34,697 bases of DNA. Origin: Bacteroidota bacterium (GTDB lineage: Bacteria > Bacteroidota > Bacteroidia > Chitinophagales > Chitinophagaceae). The position numbers and the translations under genes were made by a program. The notes beneath the pieces are model-generated. The model worked only from the letters and a program-made list of their open reading frames with translations, did no database searches and was not told where the DNA came from. The stretch lies in assembly GCA_023415275.1 (NCBI GenBank), contig JAEZLJ010000025.1, forward strand, positions 1-34,697, given 5' to 3'. Of the stretch, positions 7,691-16,661 are shown one piece after another. Each line of letters opens with the position of its first letter. Positions within the stretch are counted from its first letter, which is position 1.

Positions 7691-8782
7691 TCAGGACTTG
7701 ACATTAACCATTTCCAGTCCAAATTTTTCTGCCAGGTAATGCAAATCATTGACAACAGGTCCTAAAACAGGTATCCCCTGGTCCCTTCGTGTCATTTCCA
7801 TTTCCCGTTCTGGATCACCTGGTACCAAAACTTTATCATGGCCCGAAGCCGGTTTTGCCTCCCGGAATCGTTGTATCCATTGGTCCATGTGTTTTTTGAA
7901 TTCTTCAGCAGGCCTGAAGGCATCAATCCTCATAGCACCGAAGAAATGGCCTATACCTTTTCCAGGCATATTGGTGGGCATAGGTACATAAGCAGGAAAT
8001 GGAGGTACCCATGGACCATAGTTAGCCCCACTTAGTACCGCAGAAAATATATCAACTATGGCTCCCAATGCATAACCCTTATGACTTCCATGTTCTTTAT
8101 CACCGCCCAGGGGCAATAAGGCTCCCCCTGCCTTCAGTTCGTGTGGATCTGTGGATGACTTCCCCGTTTTATCCTGGATCCAGCCCGGGGGAGCTACTCC
8201 CCCCTTCCTTTGCAATATTTCCAACTTTCCATTGGCGGCTGTGGTTGTTGCCATATCAGCAACAAATGGCGGTTGTTCACCTGAGGGAATGGCCACACAG
8301 ATAGGGTTGGTGCCCAATAACCTCTCAACAGAAAATGTTGGCGCTACCAGGGGACTGGCATTGGTCATTGAGATACCAATCATGTCTTCCTCAAGGGCCA
8401 TCATAGAATGGTAACCAGCTATTCCAAAATGATTACTATTCTGAACACTAACCCAACCTGTTCCTGCCTGCCTGGCTTTTTCAATTGCGATTTTCATTGC
8501 TTTAGGTGCCACCACCAATCCCAATCCACTATCTCCATCCACAGTGGCTGTAGATGGTGTTTCGTGAATAATTTTCACCTGGGGAGAAGAGTTGATTCTT
8601 TTTGCATCCCATAACCGGACATACCCGCTCAACCTGGCAATTCCATGGGAATCCACTCCTCTCAGATCTGCAGAGAGCAACACCTTTGTGGCAAGCCCTG
8701 CATCCTCTTCATTACAACCCATATGCAAAAAGACTTGCCTTGCAAACTCATATAATTCCTGGTAACTAAAAATTTGCGACAT
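7691..8782 (-). CDS. Ldh2-family malate/L-lactate/ureidoglycolate-type dehydrogenase
   Basis: An NAD(P)-dependent 2-hydroxyacid oxidoreductase of the Ldh2/MDH2 family, which is unrelated to classical lactate dehydrogenase. The conserved DSHG with the catalytic His is at residues 44-47 (LRGVDSHGIARL). Other family segments are VQNSNHFGIAGYHS, SMTNASPLVAP, the GTNP loop in LLGTNPICVAIPS, VADMATTTAANGK, and HKGYALGAIVDIFSAVLSG near the C-terminus. The 363-residue length fits the family. ATG 8782 is preferred over the TTG at 8788. The substrate (malate, lactate, ureidoglycolate or other) cannot be told apart by eye. It lies upstream of lysC on the same strand, but lysC appears to have its own promoter, so a shared operon is not required. 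Confidence 0.9.
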   Translation of the reverse strand: MSQIFSYQELYEFARQVFLHMGCNEEDAGLATKVLLSADLRGVDSHGIARLSGYVRLWDAKRINSSPQVKIIHETPSTATVDGDSGLGLVVAPKAMKIAIEKARQAGTGWVSVQNSNHFGIAGYHSMMALEEDMIGISMTNASPLVAPTFSVERLLGTNPICVAIPSGEQPPFVADMATTTAANGKLEILQRKGGVAPPGWIQDKTGKSSTDPHELKAGGALLPLGGDKEHGSHKGYALGAIVDIFSAVLSGANYGPWVPPFPAYVPMPTNMPGKGIGHFFGAMRIDAFRPAEEFKKHMDQWIQRFREAKPASGHDKVLVPGDPEREMEMTRRDQGIPVLGPVVNDLHYLAEKFGLEMVNVKS

Positions 8783-8855
8783 GCGCAAAGAAACAACAAA
8801 ACAAGCAAGGATCTATCGTACAATCAATACAAGCCTATGTTCATCAAGCGATTGC

Positions 8856-8888
8856 AATAAAAAATGCTCCTTTTCCAGGAGCATTTAA
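8856..8888 (-). terminator. Rho-independent terminator of ssb
   Basis: The arms 8862-8870 (AAATGCTCC) and 8878-8886 (GGAGCATTT) form a perfect 9-bp stem with a 7-nt loop. On the minus strand it is followed by a run of six T residues. Confidence 0.85.
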
Positions 8889-8920
8889 ATGAAAGGCCTA
8901 TACTATAGGTAATCATATTC

Positions 8921-9346
8921 TTAAAATGGCAAATCGTCCGCTACATCATCTACACTGGCAGGCGCTGATGATTCCTGGCGAGCTACAGAAGGAGCTTCAT
9001 ATGAACCAGATCCGCCTCCAACATTTTCACCTTTACGACCTAACAGCTGCACTTCCCTGACCCTTAGAGAAAGTGATGCTCCCGCTGTGCCATCTCCCCT
9101 TGTAAAGCTACGAACCTCAGGCGCACCTTCTACAAAAACCTGTGTACCTTTTTGAAGGTAAGGTGCCACCGCTGTTCTATCAGTCCAGTAGGCGCAGTCT
9201 ACCCAGGTTGTTTTTTCCTGGTTATTGCCCTGGCTGTCCTTGTACTTTTCAGTATGGGCTACTGTAAAGTTGATTACATTTCTTCCGTTAACTGTGTTGA
9301 CTACGCAATCTTTTCCAAGATTGCCAATAACTTGCATTTTAATCAT
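8921..9346 (-). CDS. ssb: Single-stranded DNA-binding protein
   Basis: Coats single-stranded DNA during replication, recombination and repair. The N-terminal ~105 residues form the OB fold (MIKMQVIGNLGKDCVVNTVNG, FTVAHTEKYKD, TTWVDCAYWTDRTAVAPYLQKGTQVFVEG). A short Gly/Ser/Ala-rich linker follows. The acidic tip DDLPF at the very end is the standard site for docking partner proteins and confirms an intact C-terminus. ATG 9346 (MIKMQV) matches the usual start of Bacteroidota SSBs; the frame also opens at a TTG at 9355, which is less likely. It is a single-gene transcript with its own terminator. Confidence 0.95.
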   Translation of the reverse strand: MIKMQVIGNLGKDCVVNTVNGRNVINFTVAHTEKYKDSQGNNQEKTTWVDCAYWTDRTAVAPYLQKGTQVFVEGAPEVRSFTRGDGTAGASLSLRVREVQLLGRKGENVGGGSGSYEAPSVARQESSAPASVDDVADDLPF

Positions 9347-9544
9347 AGTGCTCAATATTAGGCGGAAAAGATACGGAATTTTACCCTTTTACATGCCTCA
9401 ATTCATTAATAAGAATGTTATTGTTTGAGCTTAAAAAAAGAGCTCTTTTATAGACAATTATGCACGTAGCTGTGCATTTATTTAGTAAACAGTAAATAAG
9501 AAAGATTAAGCTGGGCGGCTTACATTTACCATCAATCAATTGCC

Positions 9545-10420
9545 ATGAAAAGATACCTGATTGCAGTGCTTTCGCTCCTATATATCAATTTATTGTTTGC
9601 CGGCCAGGTCGATACCGTTAGCATTTACAGTAATGCCATGCACCGGTCTTATAATTGCGTAATCATTACTCCAGACTCCTATAAAAAGAAAGAAAACTTC
9701 CCAACTATTTACTTGTTACATGGGCATTCAGGAGCATACAACAATTGGATCAAAAGAGTACCCCACCTGAAAGATTATGCGGACCAATACCAGGTTATAA
9801 TAATTTGCCCGGATGGCGCCTATAGCAGTTGGTATTTTGACAGTCCTGTAGATAGCACAATGAAATTTGAAACTTATATTTCCAGCGAGGTACCGGGATA
9901 TATCGATACACATTATAAAACCATAAAAGACCGCAGAGCCCGGGCAATCACAGGATTAAGCATGGGTGGCCACGGCGGCCTTTTTCTTGGCTTCAGGCAC
10001 TCTGACTTTTTTGGCGCCTGCGGAAGCATGAGTGGTGCACTCGTTATAGATTACATTACCGATCCGCATTATGATGTGAACAAGCGACTGGGAGACACAA
10101 TTACCAATCGGCATTATTACAGGGAACTCTCTATCATGCATGAAATGGAACACTTCAGAAAAGATTCATTAGCCATAATAATGGATTGCGGAACGGAAGA
10201 CTTTATTGTGCAGATGAGCCGCGAAGCACATAAAAAAATGCTAGATCTTAAAATTCCTCACGATTATATTGAAAGACCAGGTAAACACGATTGGAATTAC
10301 TGGGCTAACGCCATACAATACCAGCTTCTATATTTCCACAATTACTTTAACAGCATAATCAACACCCAAAAAAGTACCGCTGCATCTAATCCACAAAAAT
10401 TAAAAAACAGCAGCAATTAA
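9545..10420 (+). CDS. Secreted putative esterase (esterase D / Fes-like alpha/beta hydrolase)
   Basis: An alpha/beta hydrolase of the putative-esterase family (PF00756-type), exported through an N-terminal signal peptide (MKRYLIAVLSLLYINLLFAG). The nucleophile is Ser139 in GLSMGG. The likely acid is Asp219 in CGTEDF and the likely base is His248 in GKHDWNYW, giving a complete Ser-Asp-His triad in the right order. YLLHGHSGAYNNWIK carries the oxyanion-loop His-Gly. Family members act on carbohydrate esters (feruloyl, acetyl), on S-formylglutathione or as mycolyltransferases. The signal peptide favours an extracytoplasmic esterase, but the substrate is open. It converges on the next gene, with a shared terminator between them. 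About 200 bp of non-coding DNA lie upstream and no clear promoter box was identified there. Confidence 0.88.
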   Translation: MKRYLIAVLSLLYINLLFAGQVDTVSIYSNAMHRSYNCVIITPDSYKKKENFPTIYLLHGHSGAYNNWIKRVPHLKDYADQYQVIIICPDGAYSSWYFDSPVDSTMKFETYISSEVPGYIDTHYKTIKDRRARAITGLSMGGHGGLFLGFRHSDFFGACGSMSGALVIDYITDPHYDVNKRLGDTITNRHYYRELSIMHEMEHFRKDSLAIIMDCGTEDFIVQMSREAHKKMLDLKIPHDYIERPGKHDWNYWANAIQYQLLYFHNYFNSIINTQKSTAASNPQKLKNSSN

Positions 10421-10427
10421 CTTCAGT

Positions 10428-10458
10428 AAAAAAAGGCACTTTAAAAGCGCCTTCATTT
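10428..10458. terminator. Bidirectional terminator between esterase and MORN-like gene
   Basis: An almost perfect palindrome, AAGGC(A)CTTTT / AAAAG(C)GCCTT, spans about 10434-10453 with one A-C mismatch. T-rich tracts lie on both exits, with seven T residues on the minus strand. Confidence 0.8.
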
Positions 10459-11157
10459 TTATCCTCCGGTGCTACCGGTTCTAACCTTTATTTTCTTTTT
10501 CCCGGCATTCTTCTTTTCAAAGTCTAAAACCGCCTGTGGCTTCGTCATTACTTTCTTTTCATCCTTTTTAACAGTCGCTTCTCCCGTGTTCACGTCTATT
10601 GGAGAGAGGTCATCCTCTACCGGCTTTGGTTTTTCCTTTGGCTTATCCATTACCCATTCTTCAGTTTTCTCTATGGTTCCCATTTGTGGATCATAAAATC
10701 TCCAGGTGCCGTTTTTATATGAATTGGGTTCCACTTTAATGGCTTTCCTGCCTACGACCTTGGTTGGATCCTGGAGGTCATACACATTCACCGTATCATA
10801 AGGATTTTTTGGATCAATAGCCCGCCATGACTCTTCTCTCAGCAACTCACCCTGGTAGTTAAAATAAGTATTCTTTCCATCCTTATAACCATATCTATAG
10901 TTTTCAACAGCTATCAGGTCTCCTTCCAACGAAAACCGGCGCCATGTTCCTTCCTTTTTATCATTCCAGTATAGGCCTTCTTCTTCATATCCCCTTTCTC
11001 CTCTCAGATCATCTATGTGCACTACCCAGGGACCTTGTTTAAGACCTTTCATATCAATACGGTTTAAGGTATCACCTTTAGCACCAATAATATAGTTTTT
11101 CCATTGTGCCTGGGCCGACACAGATATCATCAGGATAAGAATAAACAGGTACCGCAT
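10459..11157 (-). CDS. Exported MORN-repeat-like (YwqK-type) protein of unknown function
   Basis: A 232-residue protein with a clear signal peptide (MRYLFILILMISVSAQAQ). The middle part has short repeats of the MORN/YwqK type, with G-x-Y/W-x-x-x-x-K-x-G-x-W spacing: KGLKQGPWVVH, YWNDKKEGTWRRF, YKDGKNTYFNYQGELLREESW and YKNGTWRFYD. The last ~70 residues are rich in Lys, Pro and Glu and look disordered and basic at the end (KKKIKVRTGSTGG). Proteins with these repeats are very common in Bacteroidota and are often labelled toxin-antitoxin YwqK-like, but no toxin gene is nearby and I would not read it as an antitoxin. It is divergent from the Asp-box protein, with 45 bp between the start codons. 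Confidence 0.78.
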   Translation of the reverse strand: MRYLFILILMISVSAQAQWKNYIIGAKGDTLNRIDMKGLKQGPWVVHIDDLRGERGYEEEGLYWNDKKEGTWRRFSLEGDLIAVENYRYGYKDGKNTYFNYQGELLREESWRAIDPKNPYDTVNVYDLQDPTKVVGRKAIKVEPNSYKNGTWRFYDPQMGTIEKTEEWVMDKPKEKPKPVEDDLSPIDVNTGEATVKKDEKKVMTKPQAVLDFEKKNAGKKKIKVRTGSTGG

Positions 11158-11164
11158 AGTTTAG

Positions 11165-11172
11165 TATGTTTG
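11165..11172 (+). promoter_or_regulatory. -7 box of the Asp-box/sortilin gene
   Basis: TATGTTTG matches TAnnTTTG. It lies 30 bp before ATG 11203, within the 45-bp divergent spacer, which supports that start over the more upstream in-frame ATG at 11104. No convincing -33 element was seen. Confidence 0.5.
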
Positions 11173-11202
11173 AAATCCTTTAAACGTACAAAGGAAGAAT
11201 TT

Positions 11203-13710
11203 ATGCATTCAAAATTAACTTATTATCTCCCTTTCCTTACCCTTTTGCTCGTTACAATTTTGTCAAATGCCCAGGTGGGTTATACACCCGGCGAAGCACG
11301 TGTAAAAAGCTTGCAGCAAAAACAATCACTAACACAAAAATCCCTTGTAAATCATGTCAGGTTCCGGAATATCGGCCCTACGGTGATGAGTGGCAGGGTC
11401 GATGACATTGAAGCAAACCCGGATGATCCCACTGAATTTTATGTTGCATACGCTTCAGGGGGGCTATGGCATACTACAAATAATGGCATTTCTTTTACCT
11501 CCATCTTTGACAGCGCTGCTGTGATTACTATTGGAGATATTGCGGTAAACTGGAAAACCCGAACCATTTGGGTGGGTACCGGGGAAGTAAATAGTAGCAG
11601 GTCTTCTTATTCAGGTATCGGTGTTTATAAGAGCAATGATGAGGGCAAAACATGGCAATACCTAGGACTACCTGAATCGCATCATATTGGAAAGATAATT
11701 CTACACCCTTCCGAGGATAATACTGCCTGGGTTGCTGTGCTAGGTCATCTTTATTCACCCAATAAAGAAAGAGGCGTATATAAAACAACGGATGGCGGAA
11801 AAACCTGGAAACAAACACTTTCTATAGATGAGAATACAGGTGTAGTGGATATGGATATCAACCTTCAAAATCCTGAGGAATTATATGCCACCGCCTGGTA
11901 TCGAACCAGGAGGGCCTGGGATTTTGAAGGAAGTGGAAAAACAAGTGGTTTATATAAAAGTTCCGACGGGGGCAATACCTGGAAACTGCTTTCTATTCCG
12001 GGTTCTGGTTTGCCAACGGGTCCACATGTGGGAAGAATGGGGGTAGCTGTATATCCTAAAAATCCGGGTATCGTGTATGCTATAGTTGACAACCAACAAG
12101 CCAAACCCGATACTGCAAAAAAAGACACCCTTGTATATGCGCTGGATGAATTAAAGAACCTGTCCATTGAGCAATTTGCCCAACTCAATGAATCCAGGCT
12201 TGATACCTTGCTAAAAAGGAATGGACTTTCAAAGAAATACAATGCCAGGATGGTAAAAGATATGGTTGCCCGCAATCAATTAAAGCCAACCTCTTTGTAT
12301 GACTATTTATATGTGAATACCGGGTTTGAAGGCAATCCCATTGGTGCGGAAGTTTACCGCTCTGAAAATGGTGGCCTGACATGGCATAAAACCAATACAG
12401 TTGAAATTCCCATCTTCTTTTCCTATGGATATTACTTTGGTAAGATCTATGTCTCTCCTTACAACCCCGAAAAAGTTTATGCATTAGGCCTGACCTCGCA
12501 GGTTTCTGTTGATGGAGGCAAAACCTGGAAAAATATGGACAAGCAAAATGTCCATAGCGATCATCATGCTTTATGGATCAATCCAAAAAGAGATGCTCAC
12601 CTGATCAATGGAAATGATGGTGGTATTAATCTTACCTATGATAACGGTGACCATTGGTTCAAAGCCAACACGCCGCCCGTGGGTCAATTTTACAATATTG
12701 CCGTGGACAATGCCAAACCATATAATGTATATGGAGGTCTGCAGGATAATGGTGTATGGTATGTACCTTCCACCAATTACCGCAATGCCAATGCTGAAAC
12801 AGGTACCGGGCAATTGGAGGACAGGGCTAAAAATATTGGAGGAGGAGATGGCATGCAGGTACAGGTGGATCTGCGGGACAATCTAACTACTTATTATGGC
12901 TCCCAGTTTGGAAATTACTCCCGCACCAACCGACTCACCCGCGAAGGCACCAGGAGCATAACTCCTACCCACGAATTGGGAGAAAAACCTTTGCGCTTTA
13001 ACTGGCAGGCTCCCATTTTACTCAGCCCTCACAACAATGATATAGTTTATTTTGGCAGTAATAAATTTCACAGGTCATTTAACCAGGGAGATACGATGAT
13101 TGCCCTTACCGGCGATCTGACCAAAGCAGGTAAGACTGGTAATGTACCATATGGCACATTAACTACCATTTCGGAATCCCCTCTTCGGTTTGGATTAATC
13201 TACACAGGAACAGATGATGGAAACATTTATGTAACTAAAGATGCAGGCGCTAATTGGAATCAGATCAGCGGTAAAATTAAAAAGAAGGCTTTGTTGCCGC
13301 AGGATCTATGGGTAAGCCGGGTAACTGCTTCACGCTTCAAGGAAGGGAGAATATATGTATCGTTAAATGGCTACCGCAATGATGATTTTGCACCCTACCT
13401 GTACGCAAGTGATGATTATGGGGCTACCTGGTCTGGCATTGGGAAAGATCTGCCTATGGAATCTATTAATGTAGTGAAAGAAGACCCAAAAAATGAGAAC
13501 ATTATTTACGTAGGTACTGACGGTGGATTGTATGTAAGTTTTGACAAAGGAAAAACATTTATGACCTGGAATGCAGGTCTGCCTAAATCAATTCCTATAC
13601 ATGATATTACCTTCCAGGAACGGGAAAACGACATCATACTTGGCACGCACGGACGTAGCCTTTATCTAGCATCTTTAGATGAAATTCATAAAATAGCTAT
13701 GAGACCCTGA
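11203..13710 (+). CDS. Secreted BNR/Asp-box (sortilin/VPS10-like) beta-propeller protein
   Basis: An 835-residue exported protein with a signal peptide (MHSKLTYYLPFLTLLLVTILSNAQ). It is built from beta-propeller blades marked by Asp boxes (S-x-D-x-G-x-T-W). At least eight are visible: SNDEGKTWQ (~11632), TTDGGKTWK (~11788), SSDGGNTWK (~11959), SENGGLTWH (~12361), SVDGGKTWK (~12508), TKDAGANWN (~13237), SDDYGATWS (~13408) and SFDKGKTF (~13537). The family is usually labelled glycosyl hydrolase or sortilin-like in Bacteroidota, but I see no catalytic residues of a defined glycosidase family, and a binding or scaffold role is equally possible. Many relatives I know of are ~1000 residues or more; this one stops soon after the last blade. 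The long open frame from 11104 is ignored because it overlaps the divergent gene. Confidence 0.85.
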   Translation: MHSKLTYYLPFLTLLLVTILSNAQVGYTPGEARVKSLQQKQSLTQKSLVNHVRFRNIGPTVMSGRVDDIEANPDDPTEFYVAYASGGLWHTTNNGISFTSIFDSAAVITIGDIAVNWKTRTIWVGTGEVNSSRSSYSGIGVYKSNDEGKTWQYLGLPESHHIGKIILHPSEDNTAWVAVLGHLYSPNKERGVYKTTDGGKTWKQTLSIDENTGVVDMDINLQNPEELYATAWYRTRRAWDFEGSGKTSGLYKSSDGGNTWKLLSIPGSGLPTGPHVGRMGVAVYPKNPGIVYAIVDNQQAKPDTAKKDTLVYALDELKNLSIEQFAQLNESRLDTLLKRNGLSKKYNARMVKDMVARNQLKPTSLYDYLYVNTGFEGNPIGAEVYRSENGGLTWHKTNTVEIPIFFSYGYYFGKIYVSPYNPEKVYALGLTSQVSVDGGKTWKNMDKQNVHSDHHALWINPKRDAHLINGNDGGINLTYDNGDHWFKANTPPVGQFYNIAVDNAKPYNVYGGLQDNGVWYVPSTNYRNANAETGTGQLEDRAKNIGGGDGMQVQVDLRDNLTTYYGSQFGNYSRTNRLTREGTRSITPTHELGEKPLRFNWQAPILLSPHNNDIVYFGSNKFHRSFNQGDTMIALTGDLTKAGKTGNVPYGTLTTISESPLRFGLIYTGTDDGNIYVTKDAGANWNQISGKIKKKALLPQDLWVSRVTASRFKEGRIYVSLNGYRNDDFAPYLYASDDYGATWSGIGKDLPMESINVVKEDPKNENIIYVGTDGGLYVSFDKGKTFMTWNAGLPKSIPIHDITFQERENDIILGTHGRSLYLASLDEIHKIAMRP

Positions 13711-13770
13711 CCTTTGCGACCCATAATTGAACATCATAGAAAAGCAATTTGCAAACATTGAATTAGAAAA

Positions 13771-13815
13771 ATAAAAAGAAGCCCGGGATGTTATACTCCG
13801 GGCTTCTTTATAAAG
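13771..13815. terminator. Bidirectional terminator between Asp-box gene and metzincin gene
   Basis: The arms 13776-13787 (AAAGAAGCCCGG) and 13799-13810 (CCGGGCTTCTTT) form a perfect 12-bp stem with an 11-nt loop. A/T tracts on both sides serve both converging genes. Confidence 0.9.
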
Positions 13816-13833
13816 ATATTGTTTATTTATGGA

Positions 13834-15003
13834 TCACTCCAAGCTTACCGTATAACTTCCCAGCATACCATTTCGTGTGCTGCCTTCAATTGGTTTGGAT
13901 TCGATGCCGATAAAGTATTTGTTTGGTGTTAAAGAAACCGATGCAGCCAGACTTCCCGCATCTTCTATCGTTTTTATACAATTGCCTTGCTTATCATAGA
14001 TCTTCATGCGCAAGGCTAGGTTGGCTCCTTCACCGTTTCCGAGACATTTAGGCTCCGCTTTAAGCACTGAAGCCGGATCTTTAATGTCAATATAAAAATA
14101 GTCAATATCCTTCCTGTTGTTGATGATCCCTTCCTCCACATTATTAAACCTGTTAGACCGTTGCATATCAGAATTATCATCAGCCTTCAAAGCCAACACA
14201 TTGGCAATAATTGCCACATCATCCTGGATGTTCCTGTATCCATCTGCAGTGGGACCATTGTACCAGGTAGTTACGTTTCGGTAATAACCGATTCCCATAA
14301 TGGGTGCCCATCCTATTCGTCCATCTCCTGCACCTTCATTATATTCTGAAATAAAATTGCCTGATCTGTCATACAATGCCTGGTGTTTAAGATTCAAAGT
14401 ATGTCCCACTTCATGCGAAATGGCTTCTGCAATATATTTTTCATTATAACTAAGCAAAGTACTGAATACAAAACACGGCGTATTGTTCCCCCAGGTAAAC
14501 GAATTGTTATAAGAGGTGCCACCTACTACACCAAACCAGTCCCAGGTTTCTGTAACGATTACCCTCATTCTTTTTTTCGGATCTGTGGCATTGTACACAT
14601 CTTCGTCTGTAGTTACCACCACATCAAAAGGAGAAAAATCTTCACTCACCCTGTCAGTGATCCTGTCCATATCAATCACAGCCAGGTTTGCAGCTGCACA
14701 ATGAATAGGACCTGAAATATTCCACAAAGTATTTTCCACTACCTGCCCGTCAAAATCTAAAAGTATGGTGGCATTGGGGGGTGTGATGGTTACACCTTTA
14801 TTTGGTTTCTTTTTCAGTCCACTGATATCTGCTGAAGGAGCTCTTCTTGTTTTATTAAAAACATGAAGGCCAAAATTGCAAGCTTCCGGTTTGCCGGTAA
14901 CAGATTGTGCAGAAATAGGTTGCTGTACGGGAGCAGGTGTTTCCAGGTTCTTTTTAGTGCAGGATATTACAAGTATCAGCAGCACCAGGGGTGAAATTCT
15001 CAT
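13834..15003 (-). CDS. Metzincin-like zinc metalloprotease lipoprotein
   Basis: A 389-residue predicted lipoprotein: the signal MRISPLVLLILVISC ends in a lipobox with Cys15. The catalytic zinc motif HEVGHTLNLKH is at residues 197-207, with His197, His201 and His207 as ligands and Glu198 as the catalytic base. The pattern is that of metzincins, except that the usual Gly (HEXXHXXGXXH) is Asn204. A downstream PIMGIGY segment could supply the Met-turn. The last ~90 residues (DIDYFYIDI through SYTVSLE) look like a PPC-type beta-sandwich found at the C-terminus of secreted peptidases. ATG 15003 is chosen because it places the signal peptide at the N-terminus. Expected location is the outer membrane or cell surface; the substrate is unknown. 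Confidence 0.87.
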   Translation of the reverse strand: MRISPLVLLILVISCTKKNLETPAPVQQPISAQSVTGKPEACNFGLHVFNKTRRAPSADISGLKKKPNKGVTITPPNATILLDFDGQVVENTLWNISGPIHCAAANLAVIDMDRITDRVSEDFSPFDVVVTTDEDVYNATDPKKRMRVIVTETWDWFGVVGGTSYNNSFTWGNNTPCFVFSTLLSYNEKYIAEAISHEVGHTLNLKHQALYDRSGNFISEYNEGAGDGRIGWAPIMGIGYYRNVTTWYNGPTADGYRNIQDDVAIIANVLALKADDNSDMQRSNRFNNVEEGIINNRKDIDYFYIDIKDPASVLKAEPKCLGNGEGANLALRMKIYDKQGNCIKTIEDAGSLAASVSLTPNKYFIGIESKPIEGSTRNGMLGSYTVSLE

Positions 15004-15252
15004 AATTATTCCTTCATTTATCTTCCGGAATGTAACCATGGTCAGCGACAAGGTGTGAACAGGATTTCAAAAGGAAGTGGCTTTCTAAATTTAACTCATT
15101 AATATATGAATAAAAAGAAAAATGTGCCAATTCCTTTTACCCTTTAAATAAATAAAAATGAAGCTCTGCCTTAGGTATGGAAGTGTAGAAATGGGGAATT
15201 ATCTTGACAACTCTGCAACTATTATCATTTGAAAAAAACCTGGATTATAACA

Positions 15253-16539
15253 TTAGAAAATTTTAAACCGCTCAAAGCAGGATTGCTCAAGCCCTTCACG
15301 GTCATCTGGGTGAGCAATGTTGATCAATGCTTTGGCACGTTGGCGCAGATTCTTGCCAAATAGATAGGCAATACCATATTCAGTTACTACGTAATGTACA
15401 TGTGCACGGGTAGTTACCACACCAGCTCCAGGCTTCAAAACGGGTACTATCCTGGGCACCCCTTTGGCAGTTCGGGAGGGTAAGGCAATAATTGGCTTCC
15501 CACCTTCACTAAGTGCAGCGCCACGCATAAAATCCATTTGCCCCCCAACTCCTGAAAACTGGTATGTACCAATTGAATCAGAACATACCTGGCCGGTGAT
15601 ATCGATCTCAATTGCGCTGTTAATAGCTACCATTTTATTATTTCGCCTGATGATATGCGGGTCGTTCACATAATCTATATCCAGGAATTGGAATGCAGGA
15701 TTATCATCCACATAGTCATACAACCTTCGAGTACCAAGGGCAAAACCAGCTACGGCTTTGTGAGGATGAATACGTTTATATTTATTATTGATGATATCCT
15801 TTTCAAACAGGTCCATAATGCCATCCGAACACATTTCTGTATGAATACCCAGGTCTTTATGACCGGCTAAAGAATGGAGCACGGCATCCGGAATAGATCC
15901 TATACCCATTTGCAGGGTGCTTCTATCATCTATCAATGATGCTACGTATTCACCGATCCTCATTTCTGCCGGACCTGCTAATTCGCCGAATCTTGCTTCG
16001 AATAAAGGTTCATGACAATCTACCATGGCATAAAAACGGCTGCTGTGTATCAATCCATCTCCATGCGTTCTCGGTACGTTTGGATTCACCTGTGCCACTA
16101 CATATTTGGCTGTGTTTACCGCCGAACGGGCTACATCCACTGAAACGCCCAATGAGCAATAGCCATGTTTGTCCGGAGGTGATACCTGTACCACGGCTAC
16201 ATCAATAGGAAGAATATTTTGTTTAAACAACTCAGGGATCTCGCTAAGAAATACAGGCACATAGTCTGCCATGCCCTCGTTTACGCTATTTCTTATGGCA
16301 GCAGATACAAAAAGAGAGTTGATCCTGAAACTATTTACTAACTCTGGCTTATCTACATAAATATCACCATAGATGCTGATGAATACTAATTCCACATCTT
16401 TCAGCCTGTAGGCCTGGCTAGCTAATGCCCTTAACAAACAGGTGGGTGTCTGAGCGCTGCCCTGCACAAATACCCGGTTACCCGACTGAATAATTTCAAG
16501 CGCTTCTTCAGGCGTTTTAAATACAACTGGAAGTTTCAT
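15253..16539 (-). CDS. Acetyl-CoA hydrolase/transferase family (4-hydroxybutyrate CoA-transferase-like)
   Basis: A class I CoA-transferase/hydrolase moving CoA between carboxylic acids, or hydrolysing acyl-CoA. The probable catalytic Glu is in GIHTEMCSDG, where the family forms its glutamyl-CoA intermediate. The C-terminal SGVGGQMDFMRGA and ALPSRTAKGVPRIVP are hallmark family segments, and QMGIGSIPDAVL lines the CoA site. The ~428-residue length is normal. Three starts are possible: ATG 16539 (MKLPVVFKTPEEAL, the best match to relatives), ATG 16545, and TTG 16557. The substrate pair (acetate, butyrate, 4-hydroxybutyrate, propionate or succinate) cannot be decided here, and no neighbouring pathway genes help. 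It is transcribed away from the FUSC gene. Confidence 0.92.
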   Translation of the reverse strand: MKLPVVFKTPEEALEIIQSGNRVFVQGSAQTPTCLLRALASQAYRLKDVELVFISIYGDIYVDKPELVNSFRINSLFVSAAIRNSVNEGMADYVPVFLSEIPELFKQNILPIDVAVVQVSPPDKHGYCSLGVSVDVARSAVNTAKYVVAQVNPNVPRTHGDGLIHSSRFYAMVDCHEPLFEARFGELAGPAEMRIGEYVASLIDDRSTLQMGIGSIPDAVLHSLAGHKDLGIHTEMCSDGIMDLFEKDIINNKYKRIHPHKAVAGFALGTRRLYDYVDDNPAFQFLDIDYVNDPHIIRRNNKMVAINSAIEIDITGQVCSDSIGTYQFSGVGGQMDFMRGAALSEGGKPIIALPSRTAKGVPRIVPVLKPGAGVVTTRAHVHYVVTEYGIAYLFGKNLRQRAKALINIAHPDDREGLEQSCFERFKIF

Positions 16540-16661
16540 ATGCATGCAAAATGACAATAATAAAACTTGATCCTTACTGATTAATATTATAAGATAACCT
16601 AATTATGATCAAATTTGCAGGCATAGCTTTAGCATAGAAAGGCCAAAGAAATGTAAGTAGC

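Noticed and set aside
10459..11157. Antitoxin of a toxin-antitoxin pair (YwqK label)
   Set aside because: The protein has a signal peptide and MORN-like repeats, and no toxin-sized neighbour exists.
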